Shown: piece after piece, positions 22,292-34,074 of the stretch
Position numbering within the stretch: the first letter of the stretch is position 1
Layout: each line of letters opens with the position of its first letter
Assembly (NCBI RefSeq): GCF_025024155.1
Contig: NW_026251725.1
Coordinates: forward strand, 186,001-250,000
Reading direction: 5' to 3'
Origin: Gamsiella multidivaricata
Taxonomy: Eukaryota; Mortierellomycota; Mortierellomycetes; Mortierellales; Mortierellaceae
Length of the DNA stretch: 64,000 nucleotides
Notes under the pieces: generated by a model
Seen by the model: only the letters and a program-made list of their open reading frames with translations
Database searches by the model: none
What the model was told of the DNA's origin: nothing
Translations under genes and position numbers: made by a program

Positions 22292-24753
22292 TTATTCGTC
22301 GTCGTCCTGTTCCACAGGTGCCGTCAGCTCCTGAATTCGCTCCAACAGTTCGTCCATGATCTCAAGCTTCATCATCTTCTGATTCAAATCCACGACCGTA
22401 TCCTTCGGCCCTCCGTTCCTCCGCATGCCATCATCATCTTCATCATCGTCGCTATCCTCGTCTCCACTCTCCATATCAATGTCGAAATTGACAACCCCGT
22501 TCTTAGACCTGATCCTGTGCACCGGTGGTTCCATCGCATCATCATCAAAAATTCCATCCTGCCGCATTTCTGCTGTTGCAAGTCGCTGAATATAGTCCTC
22601 CTTAAGCTCTTGAACTCGCTCCACCAACGGCTCGATGAACTCCTTGCGCGTTTCCTCAATGTTGGATGCAGACCAGATCTCCGTCTGTAAGTCGAATAAA
22701 AAAATAAATAAAAACACCATAGGGTTAGACAATATGTTATCAGGCTGCTAGTCGTACAGAATCCAAATAAAACCAACAAACAGCTCACCAAGTTATCTTC
22801 CCGTGAGTCTCGCATGAGCAGGAACAAATAGAAGTTCAGTGCATGCATAAACATATCATGCTTGTCCAACCATGCTCCCTCATTCTTCAGCGGACTATGT
22901 TCAAACGCTTTGACCTCAAACCTCCAGATCGACGGCACAAACGTCTTTAGCAGCAGCGGACTTGTAAACGGACTCCTCACTTCACCAATTGAACCATCCA
23001 TAGTAGGCCCATGCGTCCGCATCCTTTCCATATTGTCTGCCCTGACCTGATCCAGCTTCACAAACGCCCGTTCCACTGTCCCCTTAACCAAGTTGACCGC
23101 TGCAGCTCTCATGGACTCGTACGGACACTTGGACGACACCAGCTGCTCCAACAAATACATCTTCACATCATCCTGACACGCCTGCACCAACCGATCCAGT
23201 CCCTGGAAACAAAAGAACCGATGGCTGGCCGAAGAGCTCGTCGCCGCAAACGAAACCATGACCTGGAAGATCTGAAAAAGTCCCATCCGATCCATTGAAC
23301 TATCCATGGAGCAATAATCCAGCACATCCATCTCGAATCCATCGATAGGTGTTCGGTCAATAGCATAGAGCAAAACCAAAAGAGCTTTGTCCGCCATCGG
23401 AAGCTGGGTCTCCTCGTTGGTTAGAAATCCGCTTGCCAATCCTCCTGCTGTAGTAAAAACCCAGTCCTGAGCGAGCGTTAGCGGAAGTGTGAAAATGGTT
23501 GAAAGTTGAGATGAGTTGATCATGGCATAGATCATGCCCGAGACCAAGGTCGCGATTCCTGTTTCCGAAAGCGGGTAATTATCTTCGATGAGCGCCTCTT
23601 CATCGTAGCTGTCATCATCCTCATCCACTCCTGTCGAGAATACTATAAAATATAGGAGGCATCCAACATTGGTTAGACAGTGTGAACATGCAGTCAGACA
23701 GAAAAGATATTTTCGATAAAGAATCGTTATTGCTTACCTGGCGTAGGTTTCCAGACAAGTAGGTCCTCGATTGACAGATGACACTCTGCACAGAGATCCT
23801 ATTTTTCCCAGTACAAACAAAAATGCCGTATTAGAAGGCCCATCCCGCTAAAGCAACCTGCTTAGATTCAACAAAAAGATATGTTCCTACCATCATGGTC
23901 TTTAGATGACGCAACGTAGTTCCTGTATCCTTCTTTGGCAGTGGTGGAGCATTTGGTCCACGCGACGAAAACGCCTTGTACTTTGGGTTCGTGTACTCAA
24001 AATACGAAGATGCAGCCTCCATCTCCTCTGGTGCAACCCAACGATCCAGTAGCAGCAAAATTAGATACACGAGTAAGTAGTGCTGGTTGTTTCGTTCGTT
24101 CTCTGGTGCGGGACTAAGTCTCAGACTGAAGATCTAAGCGGAGCAGAGTAAAAACGTGAAGGCCAAGTCAACGGTTGCTAGACACGACACATAGTAATAT
24201 CCTCTTCGCGATGTACATTATCAGCGCCGGATGCGTACCTGTTGTCCGTCCCAGAATTCCACGATCTTGTGTACCAGATCGCAGACTGTAGCCGATACTC
24301 TCTCTTCGAACGCTCCGAACACATCCTGGTCCTCTTGTACATGTTGTGCGAGTGCTGTCGTGGGCTCAGCGGCGATGTATTCCCTAATGCGATGTATCGC
24401 CTTGATTGGCCGTGAGAGCGTCAGCACCGCGTCTTTCAGGAAACGCGATAACTTGGTTGTTTTTATGCTCATCATCGCTAGTAAATTAGGATTAAAGTGT
24501 GTTAGCAGAAAGGAAAAAGGCCTTGATGAGATGGATATGGAGCATCAACTGGTACTACTGCATTAATCCCCGCGCAAAGTCGCGTTCGTCTACACTTACC
24601 TTGCAAAAGAGTGCTCATGTGATTGTCGAAGAGAGCAATGGCCTCGGAGGCGGCCTGGTGATCCAGCAGGACATCGTCCCATTCGACTGTCGAGAGGATC
24701 TCTTGGCTTGAAAGGAAAGCTTCCCGGGGGGTCAGTTCTTCCATGTCAGACAT
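22292..24753 (-). CDS. Glomulin/Alf4/Ybp-like protein
   Basis: Six exons: 24600-24753, 24239-24477, 23891-24133, 23738-23798, 22789-23642, 22292-22684. All phases agree, giving 647 residues. The protein is mostly alpha-helical in character, with short repeated hydrophobic helices, for example YLILLLLDRWVAPEEME followed by SSYFEYTNPKYKAF, and a long helical middle. Near the C-terminus is an acidic Asp/Glu block (DMESGDEDSDDDEDDD) before a final helix. Length, the YLxxLLLxRW block and overall helical layout recall the YAP-binding/Alf4/glomulin family (fungal Ybp1/Ybp2, plant ALF4, animal glomulin, the last an Rbx1-binding inhibitor of SCF ligases). That assignment is by pattern recall only. A HEAT-like scaffold of another family is the main alternative. 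The start could also be the second Met, three codons downstream. Confidence 0.55.
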
Positions 24754-25979
24754 CGCGCAGATTCAGCAAAGGACAATGGAGAGCTCAGTGAGCGAACGCG
24801 TAAGTGGTGCTGGGCATAATGAAAGGGCGGGTTGGCGCAATGGGCTTAAGGGCTTCAATGTCTCCGCCGCCGCCATTGTTACACAAAGCGCGGCGAAGCA
24901 CAAACTGTTCTTGTCCCTGAGCATGGCCCTCAAGCTCGCCATCACCGACACCATAATCATCATCGCCAACATCACTTTACTTCCCATAGCTGTTGGGATT
25001 GCATTTTCTGTCTACCTTTCCCTCGCTCCGCGCTCTTACACGCTTGCGTACACAAGTCGGTATGGTATCAAGGGAGGCCATTGTTTTACGAGAGGAAATG
25101 CAAGAGACTTTTGAGCATGCCAAATTTGTTACAGATGGCGACATGGCAGTGCTCATTTTGACCGATGATGGCCTTGAGGAATAGGTTAACTATGTCTGAT
25201 AATGCTTGTGTTACCTCGTTCGTCTTCGCTGTCTTATCCTGCTGAACATCACTTACCGTCGAGACATCGTGCTGGACGCGATTCCCCAACTCCAGAGCCA
25301 GCCGTCGTCGCTCTTCCAGAACAGGCTATGGACACAACGGAAAGTATATGCTCCATGTTCCAAGCAACTAGCGCTGGCCATGCCTCGATAACAGACATAT
25401 CAGGCTGATTTGTGGGTTACATACACTGATACTCATCCAGTCAGGAGTCACTAAACATCTCTTCAGAGATAGGGTATATTTCCGACCTCACCCTCAACAC
25501 TATGAACACCTTGAATAAATGCGAGCTCGTCCCATACTTAGCCAGCACAGCGCGACAGTCCTTTAGCACTACGTCCAATTTCATACCTCGTACATCCAGG
25601 TAGCACTGTCCGGCCGCCAGTGTCCAGATTGCGAACTAGAAACGATTCGGTGTCCTGAAGTCTTCCCAGGTCCAGCTCAGTGATATCCTCCAAACCCAAC
25701 CCTTTTCTTCGGAAGCTGCATGATGACCATCCTAGACTATCCCGATTAGAAATTTCTCTATTTCTCTTTCATATTTAATCCCCGCGAGGAAGATGCGAGA
25801 TGGAGCTGTGCTAGGAGTGGATTAAATATTAGCCATGAGAATAGTCTCGACATCTTTAAGGCCATCCTCCATTATCACCACTGCGGATCAAACTAATACA
25901 ATATCGCTTTTGCTTCTATTTTTATTAGGCTTGTTGTCCAACGCTATAATCTCATCATCTTTCCTTATTGCATGTTCAA
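24754..25979. other. Unresolved spacer, possible minus-strand exons
   Basis: No gene can be named. On the minus strand 25510-25635 is an open exon-like block between a TTTCTAG acceptor and a GTGTTC donor, reading FAIWTLAAGQCYLDVRGMK onward. A strong GTAAGT donor lies near 25256-25261. These pieces do not chain into a convincing product. On the plus strand a hydrophobic frame from 24923 could be a small membrane protein but matches nothing I know. Confidence 0.3.
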
Positions 25980-27228
25980 TTAATATCCGAATCCGAGTCC
26001 CACGCTCTTGCCCTTGTTTTTCTGCTGCCGGATCTTCAGTCCATCCTGAAACTGCTTCTCCAGATCCCGACTGACTTTCCGTCCCACCATACTATCGATC
26101 GCAGAATCCTCATTCGTATGGCTGGAACTAGAAGAAGGAAGGGAGCCCAATGAACCGAATAGTCCCTTCTTGGCTGGGGCTGTTACTGCCGCTCCTGATC
26201 CGTCCGCGGTAGTGGTACCTGCTTTCTTGGCACCCAGAAGACGGAGGAATTTGTCGTTCTGCTTCTCGTTCCCGAGATCGGCTTGACTCCAATCGTTCCA
26301 GCGTTTCTGCGCAGGGGCGGCCTGAACTGGTGCTGGTGCTGGTGTTGATGTTGATTTTGCTGTAGATGATGACGCCTCTTTTTTGTCGGTCTTGTCCTTC
26401 TTGTCCTCCTTTTCCTTTTTTTCCTTCTTGTCCTTCTTGTCCTTCTTGTCCTTTTTCTCAGCCTTGTCCTTCTTCTCCTTCTTCTCCTTCTCCTTGCTGC
26501 TAGTCTTGTCGTCTTTTTTTGCCTTCTTTTCCTCTTTTTTACCAGCATCCTTGTCCTTCTTCTCGGATTTCTCCTTCTTGTCCTTCTTGGCCTGCTCCTC
26601 CTCTGATGTAGTTTCCTTATGCTTTGCCTCGCTCTTTTCCTTCTTGGCCTTCTTCTCCTTCACGTCGGCGATATCGGCGTTCTTTGCGACTTCCTTATCC
26701 TTCTTTTCCTTCTTCTCAGCCTTATCCTCCTTTTCCTTCTTTTCTTTCTTCTCCGCCTTATTCTCCTTTTCTTTCTTGTCCTTCTTGTCGGTCTTGTCGG
26801 TCTTATCGGTCTTGTTCTTCTTGTCTTTCTTTTCGGTCTTCTTGTCTTTGTCCTTGCTCTCCTTCGCCTTCTTCTCAGATTTCTCCTTCTTCTCAGCCTT
26901 CTCCTTCTTCTCCTTCTTCTCCTTCTTCTCCTTTTTCTCCTTTGGGACCTTCACAGGCGCATCTTCCATCTCTATCAAACAAGAATAATATTTTTTAAAG
27001 ACATAATCAGTTTAATTAACCTGCTAGTTTGAGACTCCACAATCGATCCCAATTCTCCTTCGCTGCTCTTCTCCATCCGGTCGAAGTGCGCGAGCTGCAC
27101 AAACCTCCTTCCAAATCCATTCTTTTTTTTTTTTTTTTTTTTTTGGGACCCGCCTGCAGCCTAAGAAAAAAAAAAAAAAGAATTGACTTACCCTCAGCTG
27201 TTCGCTTCTTGCCCTTATGGTCTGCCAT
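25980..27228 (-). CDS. Lysine-rich SMAP-domain protein, KNOP1-like
   Basis: Two exons, 27192-27228 and 25980-26971, give 342 residues (phase 1 junction, GTAAGT donor). After a short basic start (MADHKGKKRTAEE), about 200 residues are almost pure Lys with Glu/Asp/Ser/Thr (KEKKEKKEKKEKAEKKEK type). The C-terminal ~115 residues carry a small acidic protein (SMAP)-like domain: RWNDWSQADLGNEKQNDKFLRLLGAKK, split here by a linker, and then FQDGLKIRQQKNKGKSVGLGFGY. This layout, a long charged Lys tract followed by a C-terminal SMAP domain, resembles the vertebrate nucleolar protein KNOP1. I infer a nuclear or nucleolar, RNA- or ribosome-biogenesis-related role; the biochemical function is unknown. 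The intron holds facing T and A runs. Confidence 0.75.
27123..27178. repeat. Facing T22 and A-run inside an intron
   Basis: T22 at 27123-27144 and about 14 A ending at 27178 face each other across a ~20-bp GC-rich loop, just inside the 5' splice site of the SMAP-protein intron. The transcript could fold into a hairpin next to the donor. Confidence 0.85.
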
Positions 27229-27341
27229 GTTTTGTCTTGGTATCAATAAAAACTCGTTCGTTCGTTTGTCTGAACTGGCGGTTCCTGAAGTCTTGCGGAA
27301 TGAGAGAGCGTTTTGTTTGAAAGCGATGAAGTGAAGCTTTC

Positions 27342-27362
27342 AAAAAAAAAAAAAAAAAAAAA
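27342..27362. repeat. A-run of 21
   Basis: Homopolymer A run between the SMAP-domain gene promoter and the GATA-factor gene 3' end. Confidence 0.95.
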
Positions 27363-27602
27363 GAAAGAATAGCGAAATCCCAAGCCACTAGAAACAAAAC
27401 AAGACCTGCACAGCAAAATCAAGCGGAGGGTTGTCTTCTCTTTTCAGATGGCTCAAAGATCACAGGCGCTTGACTTCAATTGATAGCTGTAGACGGGTAT
27501 AAAACACATGTAGCTCATAGCAAAGTATGCAAGTAAAACGCTTTTTGTTTTTATTTGCATCGATAGGATAGAAAAATAATGAAAAAGAATAAAGGACAGC
27601 TC

Positions 27603-29303
27603 CTAGAACAAGTTTCCAAGGCTCGAGTCCTGTGCAGACCCCTCCGTGTTCGCAAGAATCCGGTTCCTCAACACTCCACATCGGCTCTCCAGAATCGACA
27701 GGAACCGGTTCATCTGGTGCGCGCTCATATGTCCCAGAATGTCCGAAAACTTGTTCTCGTCCATAATCAAATTGCCCGACAACCTCTGTGCAATTGTCTG
27801 CTGTTGCTGTTGAGGCTGAGGCTCCTCCTCGCTATCACTCGAGTTCACAGCCATCAACGACTGGGCCTGAAGAGCCGAAGAACCACTCAGCTCCTGCGCC
27901 CGACGACTCATCTCCTCCGTCATCGACTCGGCCGACACAGACACAGTATCCTGTTGCATTTTCTCCACAGACGATGTAGACCCACGTCTGACCTGCGCCT
28001 CAACCTGCGCTTGAACCTGCGCATGGAATAGCGCCAACGCCTGTGCCTGTGCCTTGGCCTGATGCGCCAAGTTGCCTCCCCAATCACGACGGCGACGCGT
28101 AATCTTGGACTTGCGCATCGTCACGGGCCTCGCGCGGTTGTGCAGCTTCGCGTACAATCCGCATGCATTGCAAATCGGCTCACCAGCCTCGTTCTTGCGC
28201 CAGAGCGGGGTCTGTGTCTGAGAACAGTTTGCACACTCGATCCCTTGCTTGGCCGTCATCAAGGGTGGAGTCGTCTTCTTCACACTTGGTCGAAGAAGCG
28301 CATCCGCGTACATCTTGGTCAAATCAGGCAGCAAACGGGGCTCCTCTGAGTCGCTCTCAGACGACGCGGACGATTCAGGTCCCGAGGGTGAAGAGGCACG
28401 GGTTTCGCTAGAAGGGCGACTATAGGGCATGGCACTCAAGCGGGGATCGACCAAGACGCTTGGCAACTTGTGGCGAACGTTCAATGGGCGGTGGGCGCCG
28501 TACTGCTTGTAGTAAAGACCGCATGCATTGCAGAGCGAGTGCTTGCGGTCCGGAGTCCTTCTCCAAAGAGGGGTCTGGGTCACATTGCAATTGAAGCACA
28601 CAAGCTGGCGAGAAGACGCCTTGGCGTTGTTTGAGGTCTTGGCGGGGGAGGACGCCTCAGGGCTGGGGGATCTCTCTGCCATGACGGATGATGTAGAAGA
28701 AGGCGAGGAAGGGCAGCGGACACCCTCGACAGTAATATCATGATCCTGCTCCATGTTCTGCTGTGGACGAGCGCATTCATCAGAAGAGCTCTCTTCCTTG
28801 ACCTCCTGAATCTGAGCAAGATAACGAGCGAGGTTCTCAGCATCGGTCTTCTTGGTCCTCTCCAACACCTGGGCTTGGTGTTGCTGCAATTGCTGGATCT
28901 GAAGCTGGTGCTGAATCTGAACCTGGGCGCGATATGCCTGGTCCTGGGCTGTGAGGTATGCATGAAGGAGTGCTGCCTGTCGGGCTGTCTCCGAAACAGA
29001 GGGCTGGTTCTCGTTAGAGCTATCCTGCGAGGGGAAGATCAAGGAAGGCGAAGCGGAGACCATGGACGACGAGGGTTCGAAATCATGGAGGGTAAAGGCA
29101 TCGAGGTCCGGGCTGTGCTGGGACGAGAAGGACTGGAGGGAGAGGACGGGTGAGTGCGAGTCGTCCGAGAAGGAGGTGTAGTCGAGCACGTCCTGGTGAT
29201 GGTGGTGGTGGTGGTCCGCCAGGAGGTGGGTGTTATCCATCCAGGAACCGGCAGCGGAGGCCGTTGCGGAGGAGGCGGTTGGTGCGGTATGGGCGGCAAA
29301 CAT
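27603..29303 (-). CDS. GATA-type transcription factor with two zinc fingers
   Basis: A single exon of 566 residues. The N-terminus is disordered with a His run (near 31-36) and a Gln-rich helix (about 130-150). Finger 1 is CFNC-x18-CNAC (Cys236, 239, 258, 261) with TQTPLWRRT; finger 2 is CANC-x17-CNAC (Cys357, 360, 378, 381) with TQTPLWRKN and a basic tail ending KSKITRRRRDWGG. Both fingers carry the CNACGLYxK signature of DNA-binding GATA factors that recognise HGATAR sites. About 95 mostly disordered residues separate the fingers. Fungal GATA factors control nitrogen, iron and light responses. The unequal finger loops (18 and 17 residues) and two-finger layout are compatible with several of these, and I cannot say which. 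The tail has another Gln-rich patch and ends DSSLGNLF. Confidence 0.92.
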   Translation of the reverse strand: MFAAHTAPTASSATASAAGSWMDNTHLLADHHHHHHQDVLDYTSFSDDSHSPVLSLQSFSSQHSPDLDAFTLHDFEPSSSMVSASPSLIFPSQDSSNENQPSVSETARQAALLHAYLTAQDQAYRAQVQIQHQLQIQQLQQHQAQVLERTKKTDAENLARYLAQIQEVKEESSSDECARPQQNMEQDHDITVEGVRCPSSPSSTSSVMAERSPSPEASSPAKTSNNAKASSRQLVCFNCNVTQTPLWRRTPDRKHSLCNACGLYYKQYGAHRPLNVRHKLPSVLVDPRLSAMPYSRPSSETRASSPSGPESSASSESDSEEPRLLPDLTKMYADALLRPSVKKTTPPLMTAKQGIECANCSQTQTPLWRKNEAGEPICNACGLYAKLHNRARPVTMRKSKITRRRRDWGGNLAHQAKAQAQALALFHAQVQAQVEAQVRRGSTSSVEKMQQDTVSVSAESMTEEMSRRAQELSGSSALQAQSLMAVNSSDSEEEPQPQQQQQTIAQRLSGNLIMDENKFSDILGHMSAHQMNRFLSILESRCGVLRNRILANTEGSAQDSSLGNLF

Positions 29304-30180
29304 GGCGATTGGTCAACGTGATTGCAAAGAAAATTTTTTTGTTTAGAGTTCAGGAAAGACTTTCACGAGGGGGAGATTCGGAATAGGGGGAGGGGGAGGG
29401 CGCGAAGAAAAGTAAAGTGGTGAAGTGGGTGGGTATCTTAGGGCAGTTGACTGGCTGTGGTTTGCTGCTGATGGATAATTGGCGCTGAAGACAGTGCGAT
29501 TTGCGATGGAGGTCGCTGGGTGTTGTTGGTATTGTTGGCTGAGTGGTTGTTTAAAATGTGCTGGGGTTCGTCGAGTATGGGGACGTGGGATCAGTCTACT
29601 TCGCGACCAACGTGGCCGCTGGAGGTAAGCCAAAAGTATGCCATTGTATATGAATAATAAATATAAAAAAAAAGAGGTTGAAAAGAAAAGAGAATCAACT
29701 AGAGTGCCTGTCTGTTAGGGTCTAGTGGACGAAAAAAAAAAAAAAAAAAAAAAAAAAGAAGTGGCCTTTGGAATAAAAAGAAAGCGGGTGGGGAAAGGAA
29801 AGAGTAGCTGGGGCGAAGGCAACAAGAAGAGTACAGTTGAAAAGAAGTTGATGATAAACCCTTGTGAACCCTGCTTGTCTTTCTACTTGTTCAGTGAGAA
29901 ATTACAAGTGGACACAGAAAGGTCGGTGAAGAAGCCTTTGGGCGGATGGATGGGTGGGCAAGAGGGGATGCGGGTGGGAGTGATGATGAAGAAGCGGAAG
30001 AAGGAAAAACAGCGCGGACGGGGGGATGAGCCATTTTATACGCCCGAGAGAAGTCCTCGGGTCCAAAAGATAAGGAAAACCGTACACGATAAATACGTAC
30101 ACAACTGTTTCTTGGGCCCATCCATCATCATATTATTGGGCCCTCCAAGCAGCAAGAAGCTCCAGCAGATTTAGTTCAAC
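29304..30180. other. Intergenic with A26 run
   Basis: Probable promoter of the GATA-factor gene (29304 to about 29650) and the 3' region of the DUF1308 gene. An A run of 26 lies at 29732-29757. No coding signal is seen. Confidence 0.6.
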
Positions 30181-32156
30181 CTAATCCTGCTCCACTGCTA
30201 CAGCTGTGCCTGGGGGCAGCTTAGCCTCTGCAAGGGACCGGGGCGCATGGTACCACACACTCATTTCACTCGGCACCTGGCCCATCCGTGTCACCGTCCG
30301 ATATCCCATCTGGTTCGCCGTCACCGTCGTCAACCGCGCATTGTGCCCCGTTAAGAAGATCCTCATGTGCAGCTCCGTCATGTTCAGCTCCCTGCGGGTG
30401 GGTACCGAGCCAATTGATGATGACGACGTTAAAGAAGAAGAAAAAGATGATGCCGGTATCTCTGAGAAGATCATGCTCTCGCTCTCTTCTTGAACACTCA
30501 ATTCTGCATCCGGCCTTTGTCCCTGCTCTTGACCTTGTCCAATCGCCTCGCCAGGTTCCAGAATATCCTCGATGACCTCAATCCGAGGAGGCCCAGCTGC
30601 AAAGACCCCATACTTTTGCGCCCAGTCCGAAGCACGAACCCATCGCTCCCTAATCCTGACTCGCTCCCCCTCATCCTCAACGTCCTTCTCCTGATCCTCC
30701 AATGGGTCATGGATCATAACATCCCCTCGCCACTTCTCCTCCGCACCACCGATAACACTCAAAATCGACTTGAACCTCGTTGCTGCAGTCCTCGACATCA
30801 CCAGCCGCTCCCGCCCCTCAAAGATCTTGGCCAACAACGGCAACAACGGCTCTTCGTGCTCCTGTTGAGCCTGTAGCACCAAAGGCGGGGACGTAAATAG
30901 ACCCGGATCCGGTCGAATCGTGTGACACAGAAAGCTGCTCAACGCCATCAAGGTTGTGATATCCAAGTGCAGCGTCTTTGTAAACAGTACCATATCATCC
31001 ACGCTCTCTGGGATCGCAAACGGCGAAAAGGCAGGATCCAAGGGTGTGGATGAAACGGCTGCGGGGGTGGATGACTCAACTGGTCCAAAGACCACTCCCA
31101 CGGAAAAGATTTCGATCGTGCCATCCGAGACCGATTGGGCGACCCGCCCCACATGGACGGATTTGTCGATCATGGCTTCGAGAGCGGGGCTTTCTCCAGG
31201 AAGAACCCCCGCGAACCTTAATGTCACCCTCGGACGGTGGTAATAGTGCAGTCGGTTCTGGTCTGCAGCGAGGACAAGACTCCTGGTCAACAGGGCCATG
31301 TCCGGGTGCGTATCCTTACTCACATGGACGGGCTTCCTGGCGCGAGTACGACTCATTTGCTCTGGATTACTTCTATCATCGTCGTCGCCGTCTTCTCCGT
31401 CCTCGTCGTCCTCGTCCTGATCATCATCGCTATCATCCTCCATACCCGCAAACTCATGAATAAGACTCCAGACGCTCCCAGCATTGATCCGAAGCCAGCT
31501 CTTCCCGTGATCGGCAACCACATCAATCTTGACCTGAAACGTCTGCTCGTTCGACAATCCTGTGGAGAGTGGTCGAGAAGAACCCGACAGCTGCATGATC
31601 TTGCCTCCTTGCTTCCCTTTTGAATTCTTGTTGCTCTGTCCATTGTTCTTCTCTGGAAGGGCCTTGAACTTTTCAGACGGTTCGATGACGGTGAAAGGAT
31701 CTAGGGTATAGGTAAAGGTCTTCCTGACCGCGACTGGGTTCTTACTGTGGATCAATGCCCATACGAGCGACTTTAAATACGGCACGTTCGAGGACGTGAT
31801 CTGTACCGGCTTGATATCTTCTACGGGTGTTGAGGCCACCTATACAGGATAGAAAGCAACATCATCCGATATAGTGGTCAGCGCTAACTCGATTCACCTA
31901 TCCCGCCCAGAGCATGCTCTGTTACTTCAGGGCTCCGCCGCACATGAGCGATTGAGGGGGAGGGGGGATTGGGTTTGCTCTTGGGATGAATGAGCAGTAC
32001 CTTTTCCAAGAACTTTTGCTCAGAATGCAGCGCCGAAGTCATCTTTTGCAATCCGTCGACCTCGAGTGTCGGATTCGCCTCCTTCCATGTCTCGAGACTC
32101 GCGACGATGCCGTTGCATTCCTGTAGAAGTGCCTGTGCTCGTTGCAGCAATTCCAT
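30181..32156 (-). CDS. DUF1308 protein, C7orf25 (UPF0415)-like
   Basis: Exons 32001-32156 and 30181-31839 join in phase 0 (GTACTG donor, 161-bp intron) to give 604 residues. The N-terminal exon is a helical segment (MELLQRAQALLQECNG to EQKFLEK) like the N-terminus of this family. The second exon has VDVVADHGKSWLRINAGS-like text early in DUF1308. Later come LHLDITTLMALSSFL and the terminal block of a GHNARLTTVTANQMGY-type TAN motif followed by YHAPRSLAEAKLPPG, which match the conserved C-terminal core of C7orf25 homologues. There is an acidic Asp/Glu insertion near residues 180-205. The function of the family is unknown; a PIN-like fold has been suggested for its C-terminus. An in-frame ATG at 32264 would add a Lys/Arg-rich leader, but family length favours 32156. 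Confidence 0.82.
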
Positions 32157-32264
32157 CAGGGATGTTCGAGAGTGAAATGAAATGAAATGATGAAATGAAT
32201 CTCTCTTCCTCTCTCTCTTTCGTTCCTTTTTTTTTTTTTCTTTTTGGCCGGTGGCGGAGGACAT

Positions 32265-32688
32265 ATATCCATTTGTATCGGCACTAGTTATTTTTGGATC
32301 GCATTCACAGTGCTACCCTTCTTTTGGTGGCAAAGGATCTACACGTACAACAACAAAGCGCCCTTCGCCGGCGATCCCTTTTATTGCCTCCCCCTGTTTC
32401 AACATAATCTTTACGTCCAACACGGTACATACTTTGTTTTCATGGGCCATGGACGCGTATCCATCCGCAACCGAGTAGTTATTTGCATCGTTGCTCTCTA
32501 TATGTTATATTGTTTTGTTGTTTTTGTTGTTTTGTTTTTTTAAACTGCTTTATGTCTCTGTAGCGTAGCGGGCAATAGCAGGGGGAAAGGAAGAGGAGGA
32601 GGAAGAGGAGGAGGAGATAATAAAGACCGTAGATCGATCTAAGAAGGGAAAAAAAAATAAAAAATAAAAAAATAAAATAAAGAACGAA
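32265..32688. other. Short intergenic stretch
   Basis: Only 5' flank of the DUF1308 gene and 3' flank of the methyltransferase gene. A/T-rich low-complexity DNA lies near 32645-32690. No coding signal. Confidence 0.6.
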
Positions 32689-33667
32689 CTACAGCGGTTT
32701 CCTGCCATAGGTAACATACACGATTTGATGTGCCTTGTACGAATTCGTCTCCTGATGCATCGCGCTGACGATATCCTGCACCTGTCCTTCATTCATCCTC
32801 GCCGTCTTTGCCAGGTGTGGTTGCACCGTATCCAAGATCGCAAACATATTCTGCTTCCACAGCTGTCCGACCTTCCCGCCCCATTCGCCAACCGGGATCG
32901 CATACTCCTTCACATACACCTCCTTGAACCCGGCCGCTGCCATGAGTCGATCCAGCGATCTCACAATCGACGGGTCCACATTCCGTACCGCCATCGACAT
33001 CCTCAGTTGCTCAAACACCAAATTCGTCTGTGGCCCTGCTCCCTGGATCGTCACATCCGATTCTACACATTCGTAGTATCCTCCGGGCTTCAGTACCCGG
33101 TAGGCCTCCTTCATCGCCTTTTGCCAGTGCTCGAATGTGAATCCGCAGGTCACGTTGCGTTGGAAGACCACGTCAAAGACCCCGTCCGGTTGAGAGACCC
33201 CCTGCAGAATATCTTCGTTGTAGAAATTACAGTTCCGGGGAAAGATCGCTGTTGGGTAAATGGGCGAGATATCCACGCCCACAAAGTTGATCGTCGACAT
33301 ATCGGTTGCCATATCCTACAATGATTCATGAAGATGAGAAGAAGAAAAAAACGCACGCGTTTAGCATATGACACTTTAGCTGCGCGCCCTTGCTGTCTCT
33401 CGCACATGGTACCAAAACACATAATAAAATAAAATAAAATAAATGGCCCTCAAGGTGCCACCATACGACCACAAGAACGACAACAGCCCCTCCCTTCCCC
33501 AAAAAATAAAGTAGACGTGGTAAGACGTGGGGTTGGGCAGCTGTTTATCGCTCGGACCAAACTGCAGCATACACCTTTTGTCATCCTAAAATGAACGCCT
33601 CATAGAAACATCCGAGCGCCCTAATTCAGCATACCAAGTCTCCTCCGTGCGCTGTTGTTGTTGTTGC

Positions 33668-33701
<34 letters not shown>

Positions 33702-34041
33702 GCTATTGTTGTCGTCGCTGATATCGTTGATACAGGACCGAGCGTCATATGGGGCTGCTACTTGGTCCATCGCCTCTCGGACCCTCGCTCGCCTTTTTGG
33801 TTGCATTTGGCTTAGTCAACAGAAATTCGCGGGAAAAAAGCGTCCGTCCAGGATACGACAGGTGATGTTGGGTTGCCGGCTCAGTTGACGATGACACATG
33901 CAAAATAAGGGTCGTGAAGACAGACGAGACAAAAAAAAACCCTCCCTCCCTCCCCCTTGAATACGAGAAGAAAGTACACGTTCGCGCGCACGCACATGCA
34001 CTGCTCACGCACAGCCGGCATGTGTACGGCTTCAATCTCCA

Positions 34042-34074
<33 letters not shown>

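Noticed and set aside
26383..26988. Long Phe/Ser/Leu-rich frames on the plus strand
   Set aside because: They are the complement of the AAG/AAA/GAG-rich lysine tract of the SMAP-domain gene.
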